Positions 52,953 to 64,000 of a DNA stretch of 64,000 bases are shown here, in pieces; positions within the stretch are counted from its first letter, which is position 1; each line of letters starts with the position of its first letter. The notes below the pieces were generated by a model. That model worked only from the letters and a program-made list of their open reading frames with translations, had not been told where the DNA came from and made no database searches. This DNA is from Luscinia megarhynchos (lineage: Eukaryota > Chordata > Aves > Passeriformes > Turdidae): the NCBI GenBank assembly GCA_034336665.1, contig CM067576.1:13507385-13571384 (forward strand), read 5' to 3'. Made by a program: the position numbers and the translations under genes.

Positions 52953-55900
52953 AAAGAAGCTGTAATTCCAGTGAATGAAGTCATTTCACCTCCCTGCTGC
53001 TTCTACCTTTAGGAATATACTGTAAATGAAAAGTGGCTCAATGTGAAGTCTAGTTAAATAGAATATGAATCCTCTTTTTCAAAGTTAATGAGACTTGGAA
53101 ACCTGCATTTAAAAAAATGTTGTTATTTTAAACCACAAATTTCATTAAGATTTGCATACAACATCTACATTCTTGTTTTATTAAAACTCCCACTTCCTTA
53201 ACTATGTAGGACAGGATGTCACCTTGTTTTTCCTGATCTTTGTGTGCAGCCTGTCCACCACTTAGAGCTACTTCTTTATATTGGGGAGGATTGCTTTAGA
53301 GGTCCTGCATTAATGGAAGGCAGGTGAACAATGAATCTGCAAAAATGCTCAGACAGTACAGCGCTGGGAAAAGGAACTCCTTGGCTACTGGTTATGAAGT
53401 CATTTTGTCAGGGCTGAGTATGTACAGATTGCTGGGGTATTGCCTCCCAGCAGTAAAATGTCCATCTGCAGAAGGGGTGCTGACAAGTTGCCAGCTGCTC
53501 CAAGCTGACAGATCAGAGGAGGAATGGACTGTAATTTCTTCCTGAAGAGAACAGATGATGGCAAGGTTAAATCATGGCTACATAGGGAAGTGACAGGAAT
53601 GTCAGATATAGATAAGGCAATCTATGTATTGGTATTTACTGTTTTAAATCTGTTTCATCTAAAGAAGCAGCTGCTCTCCAAGGAACACTGATTTCAAACT
53701 GGAAAACTCAGGTCAAACGTGGTGGACAGAAGATTATAATGCTCAATGCCAACACCTTTTGACTAAAGAGATTTTGGTTGTAAAGCCACAGAAAAGGGGA
53801 TAACTCATTCTACTCCACAAGTTAGTAAATTATTTGTCAGGCCTTGCCCCTTCCATTGTTAGGAACAGGCTGTGGGGCTGGGGCAGGCTCCTCAGGGGGA
53901 GATTAAGCAGCACAAGATTGAGCTCTGGTGCAGCACACAAGAGATTCTTCAGACAAAAGCTGCAGTCACTTCTCTCTTGTCAGTGTTATCCTCTGCCTGT
54001 TATCCTACACTGCCTGGGATCCTTGTTGAGCCCCTGCCCAAACACAAACAATTTTCACTGCTGTCACTGCCTTCTCCTTAACCTCTGTGGGCCTGGCACA
54101 GCCAGGGCTCCCCTGTGCTCTTCGTGGCAGAGTAACCAACTCTTTGTAGCCTGTACCTGACTATATTTTCTTTTAAATGGAGAAAGTATTGAGAATTTTT
54201 GATAATATTAAGAATATTCAAATAAAACTTTTTCTTCTTTTTCGCCATGAAAATGAAATGGAAATTATTTTCCATTTCTATTTTGAATTTACAGCAGTGC
54301 CTCTAAAACATTTTTGGAAAACTTCCACACCTGCTTAACCACATGAGAGGATGCAGTTCCTGAGGAGCTGTTTTCTCATTTACATGCAGTTGGATTTCAC
54401 AGAAACACAGTTTTCAGTCCTCCAGAAATAAATTTTTTTCCTTATAGTAGTAAAGAAAGTCTATGCAAACATAAACTAATGGATTAGAAGTTGTGATACA
54501 ACCCCAATTTTTAAAATATATTTTTGATATAGTAAAATCTTGGCAAGATGCATGTTGCTGCTGTCAACAGAAAAAAAAAATTACCTTTTTGGCTCCCACA
54601 CTTGCTGGAACCCCTGTGTTAGTAAATAAGAGGGAACAAGGCACAGACCCAAAAATCAGTTGGCTTTCAGGTTTTAGTAGGTCTCATTTTAAAAAAATAA
54701 AATCCCTGTTTATGATGTGGACAACTATTGTTTTATTGCTTCATGTTGCATTTGTCTGCACGTGCCTGCTGGCCCCTGCCTTCTCACCAATGAGTGAGCT
54801 TCATTTCTGACCCCTGGGCTGGGATTCATACAGCTGGAATATTGTCTGTGATGGAGGCCCCTAAAAGTGTATGAAAAATAAATGTATTTTCATGCTAAGG
54901 CAGGCCAGGCTCAGAATGGTCTCAGAATGGATGGAGGACAGAGGGAGGAGGCAGGGGCAGGGGATGGGCTGTTAGGTGAATCCTTTCACTATAATTCTGT
55001 GAAAGCAGGGAGGCAGGAGCTGCTGTTGGCACACAGGCAGGAAACCTGGACCCACGAAAGCTGTCCCAGCAGCAGCTGGGTGGGGGGGTGGCTCGTGGCT
55101 GGTCCCTGAGCAGCCACACACTGAAGGTTTGTGGTGGGAGCAGCCACTGGACTCTCCTGGCTGGGAAGAGGGTGAAGGGGGACACCAAGATCTGTTTTGG
55201 GATGCTGAAAGCTCTGTGCCTCCTCCTTTCACCTGAGCTCACAAGCACTGAAACTCCATGGGAAACAGACTGACTTCTGGGTCATTTTATGTGCTCTTGT
55301 TCATACCTGCTTTTAATTTTAAAGACTGATTTCAACAGTTTAAAACAGCTGGGTAACTTTGGGATTATAAGGAAAGAACAGTTGCTTTATCATGTGAAAT
55401 ATTCATACAAATACAACTAGATTAACCTTATAGATTGTGTGATTTTGAGAAATTGTTCTCCAGGTGCAAGCCTGGAACGAAATAAAATGACAAAGTGGAG
55501 CTCATGTCTCAGGGGCCAAGCTCTGAATCTCAGTCACACTGGGCTCACAATATATCAAAAGTCTCCTGGAGCCAAGGAGTGTCTTATCAGCTCACAGAAA
55601 AACACAGAGTATGCCAAACAGCTTGGTGATTTTTGAATTATTTTTTCCACTGGGAATGCCCTATGAGCCCTAAGGTGTCCAGAAGGAATTCAGAGAGCTG
55701 CTCAGAGCCCTGCCTCGGGATGAGCACATCCTGCATGCCCTGTAACACTGCAGTGCTTGTGTGCAACTCTGCCATGGCCACCAAAGGTAAAAATGCACCA
55801 GGCTACCAAAGGTACAAATGAACTGAAAGATTGCCCTTCCACCTTAAAAATTGAGTTTCACCTGTCCACTCAAGCATTGCACATTTTCATTCACTGTTGT

Positions 55901-55986
55901 CAACTGGCAGAAGGAAGCCCATAATTTACCTGTTAACTTTTCTAGGCAAACCCATGTTCTCATATGTGAAATCATGAGTGCAAACC

Positions 55987-56113
55987 CTGGAAGTGTTGGA
56001 GGCCAGGCTGGGCAGGGCTTGGACCAGCCTGGCCTAGTGGGAGATGTCCCTGCTTGGAACTACATGATCTTAAAGGTCCATTCCAACCCCTTAACATTCT
56101 ATCATTTTATGAT
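55987..56113 (+). mobile_element. CR1 LINE 3'-tail fragment
   Basis: CTGGAAGTGTTGGAGGCCAG then GGGAGATGTCCCTGCTTGGA and ATGATCTTAAAGGTCCATTC follow the CR1 3' region in order. It ends with AACATTCTATCATTTTATGA, a diverged terminal repeat. About 127 bp remain after 5' truncation. No coding potential. Confidence 0.9.
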
Positions 56114-58237
56114 ATACAAAATAAAGTTATTGCATGGATTTGTAAGCAGATAAAATTCCCTAAGATGAAATTTAGTTTTTACAGGCAAACCCTTCAGAGA
56201 ACTATGCTGAGGACTGTGCTGTTGAATGTTTTCATAGACAACTTGGGCAAGAGCTGAAGTTTTCTAATGATATTTCTAATGTTTAATTACTTGTAGTAAA
56301 AAGAAAGGTGAGAAGATTTACAGATTAGTTAATGATACTTTGTCTTAATGATAAAATGGCAGAGGAAAATGAGAGTTGAAAAATGCAAAATAATGGTTGT
56401 GAGAGAAACAACTATAACTTAATAGATAGAATAATGAGATCTAAATCAGCTATTACCACTCACTGATCTTTTGACATTAAAAAATATATTTATATGACTT
56501 TGCTTAATGCTTAGTAGGAATCAAAAAATATGGAAAAAGTCAATTCCCCTCCCCTCCCCGAGGCAGATATCTATTAGTATAAAAGAAAAAAAATCCACAA
56601 AGTCAGGATATCTGCATACAGGAGTATCAGCAGCACATTCCTTATAATATTTACATTAATCCTGGATCTCTGAATCTAAGAACTATGGAGAATTTTTACC
56701 TGGGGCTTTCTTACAGACATGGATACTGGAGCACAGAAACACATGGATGGAAAGGGGTCCATTGGACAGAGAGTTTAGCCATCCAGGAAAAGATGATTTG
56801 ACAAGAATGAGCCAGCAGCCCTCATCCCATATATCACACAGCACAGCATGAGCAGTGTCCCTCAACAGGCTCATGATCCTATGGCACAAAGGTAGGGAAA
56901 AGTACTGTCAATGACAGTATTTGATTTCCTTGTCCTTACAACAGCTGAGAATTTGTTAAGGGAAAGACATGCAGGTTATCCATGTAATTGCTCTCATTCT
57001 ACAGAAAAAGGTGAACTTTCTTTCCTATCCATCCCAAATCCAATTTGACATGGGGAGAATTTTCTTCTGGGAAACAATTCTAGTGACCATTTTAATCCTG
57101 AGCAAAGGAAGGTCTTATGAATTAATCTCTTATGAGATTTCTTAGTATCTCTAGGTATGTTAGTGCATCTCCTTCTAGCCTTGTTAAGTCTCCAAGCTGA
57201 ACCCTTCAAGCACAGATCTAATTAATGTCAATATCAATTCAGTACCTGCAACAATCAACAAATGACACCTAAGAGTCTCAGCACCCCCATCTTGAGGATA
57301 CCAACCCATGGAACACACAAGGAAAAAGGTCACAAGTTTCAATTTTTTAAATTCATTAATTTATTACACTTATTACATTATATTACACTTCACAGTCCAC
57401 ATTGTCTGAAGTATTTCAGTACTTCCCTTTTGGCTAGAGCTTAGAAATATTTTTTTGTTTTCACATCTATCTTTCTTATTGATAAATCTGAATATACACA
57501 ATATTGTACCACTAACGTCCTATTAAGAACTAACTTTATCCTATCTCATTATCCTCAAACTTAGACTTGATCAGGATCCAATGCCACCCTCAGGATATCT
57601 GCAGTTTAAAATTTACTCCATCAATTTCCCTAAAAAAACACAAAGCCCAAAGCCCTAAACATCCAAAAAACTCGGACCCTCCTGCCTTAGGGATAAAAAA
57701 AGTTTAGAAACTCTGCAAGTGTTCTGACACTTGTTCTGACAGCTAAGTACAGCATGGTAGTATTGGACACTTCTTTAAGATGACATAAATTGCCTCTAGT
57801 GCTTCTATGGACTTTGAAGACCACTTGTTGAAACCCTTGTTCCAGAGTCTGCAGAACTGCATTTCCCAGTAACTGGTTCCACCATGAATTGTAATCAGGT
57901 GAAATTTGTGTAAGGTGGCATTTTTCAGCCTTTCAGACACGTAGGTCAATCAGCCTTATGATTAAGATTCTTGCCTAATCATGCTAAAGAGCATTAAATT
58001 TTAATTGAAAATTGGATGGGAGTTCAGAGAAGCAAAATCTTTATTGACAAGAGAGCACAGTTTCCAATCTGTTGCTGCTATTTCTGCCCTTGTGCCCAGC
58101 TTTAAAATATTTTATACACACGCCTGTGGCTTTAGCATTTGACAGATCCAAACACTGACAGCAAAGTAAGACTGTCAGGGGTGAATGTAGAGTGACATGG
58201 AACAATTACCTGAAGCAAAGGACTTACAAGAAAAATG
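56114..58237. other. Gene-free AT-rich sequence between two CR1 copies
   Basis: About 2.1 kb with no recognised gene, RNA or transposon. Small open frames of 60-70 codons occur on both strands. A homeodomain-like stretch (CATTAAATTTTAATTG) lies near 57992. Confidence 0.65.
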
Positions 58238-58502
58238 GAGAGGGACTTGTTACAAGGGTGTGTAGTGGCAGGACAAGGGGCAAGGGCTTCAGACTGAGAG
58301 GGGGATTAGATTAGATATTCGGAAAAAAATTCTTCCCTCAGAGAAGCTGTGGCTGCCCCTGGATCCCTGGAAGGGTCCAAGGCCAGGCTGGATGGGGCTT
58401 GGAGCAACCTGGGACAGTAGAAGGTGTCCCTGCCCATGGCACGGGTTGGAATTAGATGATTTTTAAGGTCCCTTCCAGCCCAAACCATTCTGTGATTCTA
58501 TA
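58238..58502 (+). mobile_element. CR1 LINE 3' end, well preserved
   Basis: GGGACTTGTTACAAGGGTGT, GTGGCAGGACAAGGGGCAAG and GGATTAGATTAGATATTCGG match the CR1 region after ORF2. GGCCAGGCTGGATGGGGCTT, AAGGTCCCTTCCAGCCCAAA and CCATTCTGTGATTCTAT complete a nearly intact 3' tail. This is the least diverged CR1 tail in the window, probably the youngest of the five. It is 5'-truncated and has no coding capacity. Confidence 0.95.
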
Positions 58503-58559
58503 ACTTTATTTTGAAAAATACCAAATACTTTTATTTACACCTTGCAGGCCCATAGTCAA

Positions 58560-59110
58560 CAAGTAAGCATATGGATTAATATGACCATCTCACAGTTGGC
58601 TATACAGAAAGCTCAGGTATATATTTCAAATTCATGCAGCATTTACAGCACATGCAGATGCATCTGAGTTAGTTATAAATGAGCTTAGCAAGGGTCATTT
58701 CAGATGCATTGCCACAGAAAACTGGGAAGACGTGCTGCCTGCTTATGTATATAGGGTTCTGGATGGCTTTTAAAATCTATGCTAATGTAAAACACACAGA
58801 GAAGCTTTCTTAGATTTTTTTCCTTCTGCCAATGACATGTTCTTCATTGTTTGAATACTCTCCCAGTGCATCATCTCTTGAAAATAAATATTCCGATTGT
58901 ATAGCATTGGAAACAATGATAAACAGGCATGTCAACTAATTAATGTCACTTTCACTGGTGAGGTAAAGGCAGCTTAATTAGGAAGCTAATGTACTTCTTC
59001 ACCTTGAAGATTATGATTCACTTCTAGTATTATCCTCAAATTAAAAGTTCATATAAATTAGCATCAGCTCGGCTCTGTCTCATTGTACTTCAAATTGTCC
59101 TAAAGTGTTC
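58560..59110. promoter_or_regulatory. Homeodomain-motif-rich stretch, possible enhancer
   Basis: Two full homeodomain-type sites, CTAATTAA (58936-58943) and TTAATTAG (58974-58981), lie 31 bp apart; the second sits inside a short inverted repeat AGCTT...AAGCT (58971-58987). Surrounding words with CpG (AGCTCGGCTC, AAGACGTGC) break the AT-rich background. The pattern is like that of conserved developmental enhancers, but without an alignment this is a suggestion. Confidence 0.25.
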
Positions 59111-61540
59111 CCTTGGGTCTATTTGTGTGGGAAACCATTGACATTATTCTTATTTTTATCTTGCAATAAACCAGAATGGCTGGAAATAGGTTAAAAGAAT
59201 AAAGAAACCATGATGAAAGCAGGCAACTGAAGAATTCAGGATTACACTAGGAAATAAAGACTTGAGGAGGAGAAAATATCAAGCTGGTGCTGAAAACATG
59301 GAGTGCTCTAATAAACATTTATGAACATTTTATGTCTGCCTTCAACTGTGGGCAGCAATTTATAACAGATGCTTACTTGCTATGAAAAACAGAAAATACC
59401 ATTTGGAAAGTCTACACTATTTGTAAATTCTAGGAAGTTTAGCCTATGATTAATTAGGCTATACCCAAGGGCACTTCATAAAGAAAAAGAAAAGTTGAAA
59501 AGACCTCTTATGAGTGCTTCCAGGAGGACTATATACACTAGCTTTGATTTCATCTGGATATGTAAAAGATGAAAAACCTTTAAAAACAGATTTCATTAGT
59601 CCAGATCTGAGTTCTTCAGGTGCCAAGTTCAAAAGGCTGATTTGCTTCTAATGCCAGCAAATAATGCCAGAAAATAGCCATTCCACATGTTCAAAAGATG
59701 CAAAGATTTTGTGCCTGTCTGCCAAAAGAGTTGCAGATATGGACCACTGCACATTATCACTAGAAATGAGTAATCCCTCATCATGGAAAGAACAGAAATA
59801 GCAGTGGGATTGTGTCAGCTGAAGGTTTATGCTGAAGAACTGTAATCGCAAAGAGACTTCACATAGACTAATGATAGGGTTTTGAACCTAGACTGTCATA
59901 ATCAGGGGCGGAAACAGGTTACATTTTACTCATCATGTAATTACATTTTGTACAAGACAAAACTGAATGAGAAACGAGCCCTTGTTGGCTGTGTCGCCCT
60001 GTGTAGCAGGGAGCACGAACCTCACCCTTCTGTGGCTTGGAAATGCTGCTGCTGGTCCTGCTGGGGACCAGGAAAAATGAACATTTTGGGCACTGCAGAA
60101 AGCAAAGTGTCCCTCTGGATGAGTTATAGCTCCTGGGAATTAGGTGCAGTGTTACACACTTCACGGAGTGTGGAACACTGCAAATTTGAAAGAGGAGATG
60201 GCTGAGGGCCCTGGAGAGTGAATGCCTTGCCCTGCAAAGGGTGATTGTCATTAGGCAGCACAGAGGGGGTCACTGCAGAGACACTGGCTACCTGTGATGA
60301 CTGAGAGGTGGGAAAAACTCATTCTGCTTGGGAGAGCCCAAAACCTGTCCCAGGTGCAGTAATGTTCCACAGACACTGAGAAGTTGCCTCAGCAGTTTGG
60401 TGTCATGACTTCTAGCAAGTACAAGGGCTTGGTAATGAAGAGTATCTCATTTCAAATGTTTACAGTCAGTGATGGAGCTGCTGTTTGCACTTCCACTCAT
60501 CAATGAAACTAAATCTTATTTATATGATTTAATAATTAGATGCATTTAATTATTAATGTAAATATAATACCAGGAAAATATAAATAATTAATGATATACT
60601 TATAAATAATTTCTGTTAGTGAAATAGATTGAGAAAATTATTTGTTCTTAATAGTAGACTTATAAATATTTAAAATCAAGTTCCAAAAATGTAGTTTACA
60701 GACACTAAAAACTCTAATGCCCTTAAGCCACTTATACAGTGTCAGATACAGTTATTAAATTTGAAGATAAACTAATGACTTGCTGGACTTAAGCTTTTAT
60801 TTACTGCCAGGAAGTTGGAAATTATTTAAATCTGACTTTCCACATATTATAAATGAGACTGTTTTATAAATAAGATGTAATTGATTTCTAAAAAACCTTT
60901 CCTTGAGACAGAGTATTTGAACATAGATGAACCAGGCAATGCTTGAAGCCATAGCAACTGATTTTGAGTTTATGTTTGGTAGCTGATGTGACATGCAACT
61001 GAAAACTGAAGCTGGATCTTTCTGTTTAGCTAAGCTACGATTAATGTCATGTAAATTGGGGGAAAACTTGACTTTTTGGTACATGATAATCCCCAACCAC
61101 CTAAGGTAAATGTCACCAGCATAAATTATTGCATCCTTGGGACTGCTCTGATTTACTCTTACTTGTAATGGTGATAGAGCCTGTTCTGACAGCCACCATC
61201 ATTTGTACCCAGGGATGCATTTGGCTTCCTGACTTCATATTGACTTAAGTGGAAAAATAAATTGGAGCCCCTGTAACATGTTCCCTGTACTATGGGATAC
61301 AAAAAGCTGTTGGGTTCTCTTGGATCAGGATCACCCAAACCACTACAAAGCAGTTGTGAACCAGACCTACTTACAGCCAAAAGCAGTTCTCTTCTTTCTG
61401 CATCTTTAGGGTGTCATAACAGAAATATATTATTTTAGAGGAGAAGTTTATACTTTGTCAGAGAAAATAAATCCCATCATTTCTTTTTAGGTTGTAAATG
61501 CCTCTGAAATGCATAATTGTAAGATATCATGAAATAGTTT

Positions 61541-61672
61541 GGTTTTTTTATTGGTTTACTTGTTTTTGGTTTTTTTTTTTTTTTTGGATTTTTTTTTATT
61601 TTTGGTTGGTTGGTTGTTTTTTTATTTTGGTTTGCTTTGGTTTGGTTTTTTTGATTTGGTTTTGTTTGGTGA
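61541..61672. repeat. T/G-rich simple repeat (TTTGG/TTGG-like)
   Basis: Long T runs are mixed with GGTTGGTTGG, TTTGGTTTGG and GGTTTTGTTTGG words over about 130 bp, resembling the tract at 9066-9119. It produces a Phe/Trp-rich spurious peptide. Confidence 0.95.
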
Positions 61673-63574
61673 GAATATATTAAAGAACACCTTTGACAGA
61701 GTTTTCAATAGCTAGATTCATGTATTATAGCCAGCTGCCCTGAGGAGATGCATTAATGCCATAACATTTTCAATTAGCAGCACAGAATATCCCACCTGAA
61801 ACAGTTGTGCCCCACCTGCTTTCTGTGCAATAGAAATGAAACATTTCCTGTTTGACTGTTTTGGCCTCCCTTACCAGTCACAGTGGGCAGATGAGGACTA
61901 AGGCATTTATAATAAAAAATGAGGCTGCTTATATATAGGGATTCTTAAAGCATCTGATTTGTCCAGCAATACATGTACAGTATTTTGGCATGCTATTTGG
62001 TCAGTAAATTATAATAATTTGAGATCATTTGGCAAATGCTTATTGAAGGACTTTTTAAATCTTCATTAAATGTGACAGCTCTTCCAAAGGTCTCAGAGTC
62101 CTTTTTCTTGATTTTTTTCACTCCTTTAATTGTTTTTTCCTGCCCTTGATCAGTGACCTTGTACAAATACAAACTTCACTGAAGCCAGTTTAAGTTATCA
62201 TGGTAACACAAGTATTAGGAACCAAAAATGCAGTGAAAGACTATCAATATATGTGAAAAGAAGCATATAGCAAAACAAAGAGGATTGAAAGCAAAAGTGT
62301 TCCAGTTTTCTCTGTCATATCAACATATCTTAATGTGTTCCAATGTACACATAGAAAAATCTTCATTAATTTCTCCTATTTTTCTCCCATCTTTACCATT
62401 TTAAATTCTGCTTTGCTATTAAGCAACAGGATATTCAGTAATGTGCCTCACAGCTTGCTTTGTTTTCCTCAAGTAAGAGAAATGCTTTCTGTGTAGTTTA
62501 GTGGCTGCACTTTCTGAACCACCACTTCCACAGTGCCCATGGAAGCACTTTCTATTTATAACAAATAGGTCCTTTTCTTTAGAAGTGCAGTAGAAGCACT
62601 TGAATTTGTTTCTGTTTCCTTGGAAAGCCCATCTCCTTTGCTGAGTGTCATCATCTATTGGATTCCATCATCCCAGATCTTTCTCCTGCCCTACCTTGAC
62701 TCTCATTCCACCTCCTTAGTTCCTGAACTCGGTCAAAGATTTGAGGAGAACATTTACGAGCTGTGCTGGATAAATAAAGAGATAAACAGATTTTTGCTTT
62801 AAGAAACACACAAATCCCTAGATATTTCAGTGCCAGGAGCACTTCAGGATATGTCCAGAAAACTTGGACAGCAGTGGGAGAAAATACAAACCCTGTTGTG
62901 TTAGTTACCATTATTTAACCCTTACCAAAATGAATCTCTCTCCATTGTGTGAGTACTGCCCAAATAATAAATTCTTCTGAAATCTCCTTGCTAGAGAATA
63001 GATCTAGCAACAATCAGGAACCAGGCTGTCTCAAACACAATGTTCCATTGTATTTGAGCACCCAGGTACAGAAAAACAGCTGCTTTTAATTTCAAACTAG
63101 ATCTTTCCAGTCATTAATGCAGCTGCATAACATCACACCATCATGCATAACAACATACATGGTGTGAGGACAAAAATCACAATCTGATTATGTAATTCTG
63201 ACTCAAGAGTGTCAGCATTCTGGGACCACTTCATTCTATGATGCATCACTCCTAACATCAGTCTACAGTCTGACATGTTCCAAATTTGATGTGAGCTCCT
63301 ATTTCACAGCAGAAATTTCCACATAACCTGGCATGTAGGTTTAAATCAATATATTTGCTGTAAACAAGGTTCCACGTTTGCTTTGAAGATTTTTTTTTCT
63401 GAGTCTAGGAAAAGCTTTGAGCTAAGTGAGAGAAAAATGCTATTATGCCATAGTATGAATGCTTAAAAAGGTGTTATTCTAGCAGCAACACATGGATGTA
63501 ACAGGAAAAATCTCCTGGGTAAACAAAATATCTGAAAAATGCCGAAACTTCCTTAGGAATGCTCTTTATAACTT

Positions 63575-63614
63575 TATGATACTAATATGAGTATGATGAT
63601 GATACTTGATGATA
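63575..63614. repeat. Imperfect ATG/GAT trinucleotide repeat
   Basis: TATGATACTAATATGAGTAT then GATGATGATACTTGATGAT: a degenerate trinucleotide tract. Confidence 0.8.
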
Positions 63615-64000
63615 TTAATAAAAGTATCTGGCTATGTATAATTTTGTTGTGTATAATAGCCTCCCATAAAGCCTAAAATAGGACTATGAACTCTTGAATC
63701 TTGGAAATCTCTGTCTAGTTTTCAAATGTCCAGTGATTCCTTATGTAATCTGAGACACAAGTTACAACTGAGATTTGACCTCTGCCAATTGATCCCCTTT
63801 CCAGCTGCACCATCTGTAGGTTAGGAATTTTATTGATAATATTCTCCTCCATACTCATTGATATCTTCGGGGTATAATTATATTTTGTGAGATTTTGAAA
63901 TCCTTTAAAGCTGTAGGATTACATTGAAGCCACACTGAATAAACAGTTACTTTAGATTAATTTTACCAACTGCTGATCCACTCCAATTGCTGTATTTTAA

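Larger units (their letters stand above)
48049..55986. other. Gene-free sequence with a few GC-richer patches
   Basis: No supported gene. A CT-rich microsatellite lies at 50206-50257 and a perfect 11-bp hairpin at 52926-52952. GC-richer patches at 48200-48430, 53840-54130 and 54890-55280 give overlapping frames of up to 108 codons on both strands, none with recognisable domains. A 12-bp near-tandem duplication (GATCATGAGTAG/GATCATGAGTGG) sits at 51314-51337. Confidence 0.6.
59111..64000. other. Gene-free AT-rich sequence
   Basis: No supported gene. The GC-richer interval 59990-60360 gives frames of 107-110 codons on both strands with no recognisable domain. 60510-60670 is extremely AT-rich with many TAATTA-type words. 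A T/G-rich repeat lies at 61541-61672 and an imperfect GAT repeat at 63575-63614. 62000-62230 has a possibly conserved look but no diagnostic motif. Confidence 0.6.

Noticed and set aside
54890..55280. GC-rich patch with overlapping frames on both strands as a gene
   Set aside because: Frames on both strands reflect base composition; no domain, start context or splice sites stand out.
63215..63250. CATTCTATGATGC as a CR1 tail
   Set aside because: Only about ten bases match the terminal repeat; the preceding sequence lacks the AAGGTCCCTTCCA region.

Overview
The window looks like a gene-poor, AT-rich stretch of a bird nuclear genome: intergenic desert or one very long intron. The main evidence is five copies of the avian-type CR1 LINE, recognised by the conserved 3' tail (AAGGTCCCTTCCA...CCAAACCATTCTATGATTCTATG) and by C-terminal reverse-transcriptase ORF remnants such as ERDLGVLVN and RPHLEC. 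No Alu-, L1- or B1-like sequence was seen. No open reading frame exceeds 169 codons, and none of the longer ones reads as a known protein domain. No rRNA, tRNA, CRISPR array or prokaryotic operon structure was found. I call no protein-coding gene with confidence.

Layout. 1-9196: single-copy AT-rich DNA with one short CR1 tail (751-795), a 22-bp tandem duplication, homopolymers and two hairpin-like inverted repeats. 9197-9868: a broken, frameshifted CR1 ORF2 fragment lacking the normal CR1 3' tail. 9869-30507: unique AT-rich DNA with a weak candidate terminal exon at 13980 and, at 24562-24950, the best candidate conserved regulatory element. 30508-31524: a CR1 copy split by a 526-bp solo LTR with a perfect 6-bp target-site duplication (GGTAAT). 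31525-46960: unique sequence with poly(A/T) tracts. 46961-47990: a compact promoter-like region read on the minus strand (TATA box, two CCAAT boxes). Behind it lie 20 tandem copies of a 33-35-bp unit that couples a GC box (CCGCCCC) to an RFX/X-box-like motif (TTAGCAACCAG). 47991-64000: unique DNA, two more CR1 tails (55987 and 58238), a T/G-rich simple repeat (61541) and a homeodomain-motif-rich stretch (58560-59110).

The most unusual object is the 20-copy array next to the minus-strand core promoter. It may be the U3 of an endogenous retroviral LTR or a host CpG-island promoter with an expanded enhancer minisatellite; the sequence alone does not decide. Second is the inverted-repeat-framed element at 24.56-24.88 kb, with a palindromic POU site, a SOX site and a 34-codon ORF ending at a consensus 5' splice site. 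All conservation statements are inferences, because no alignment could be run.
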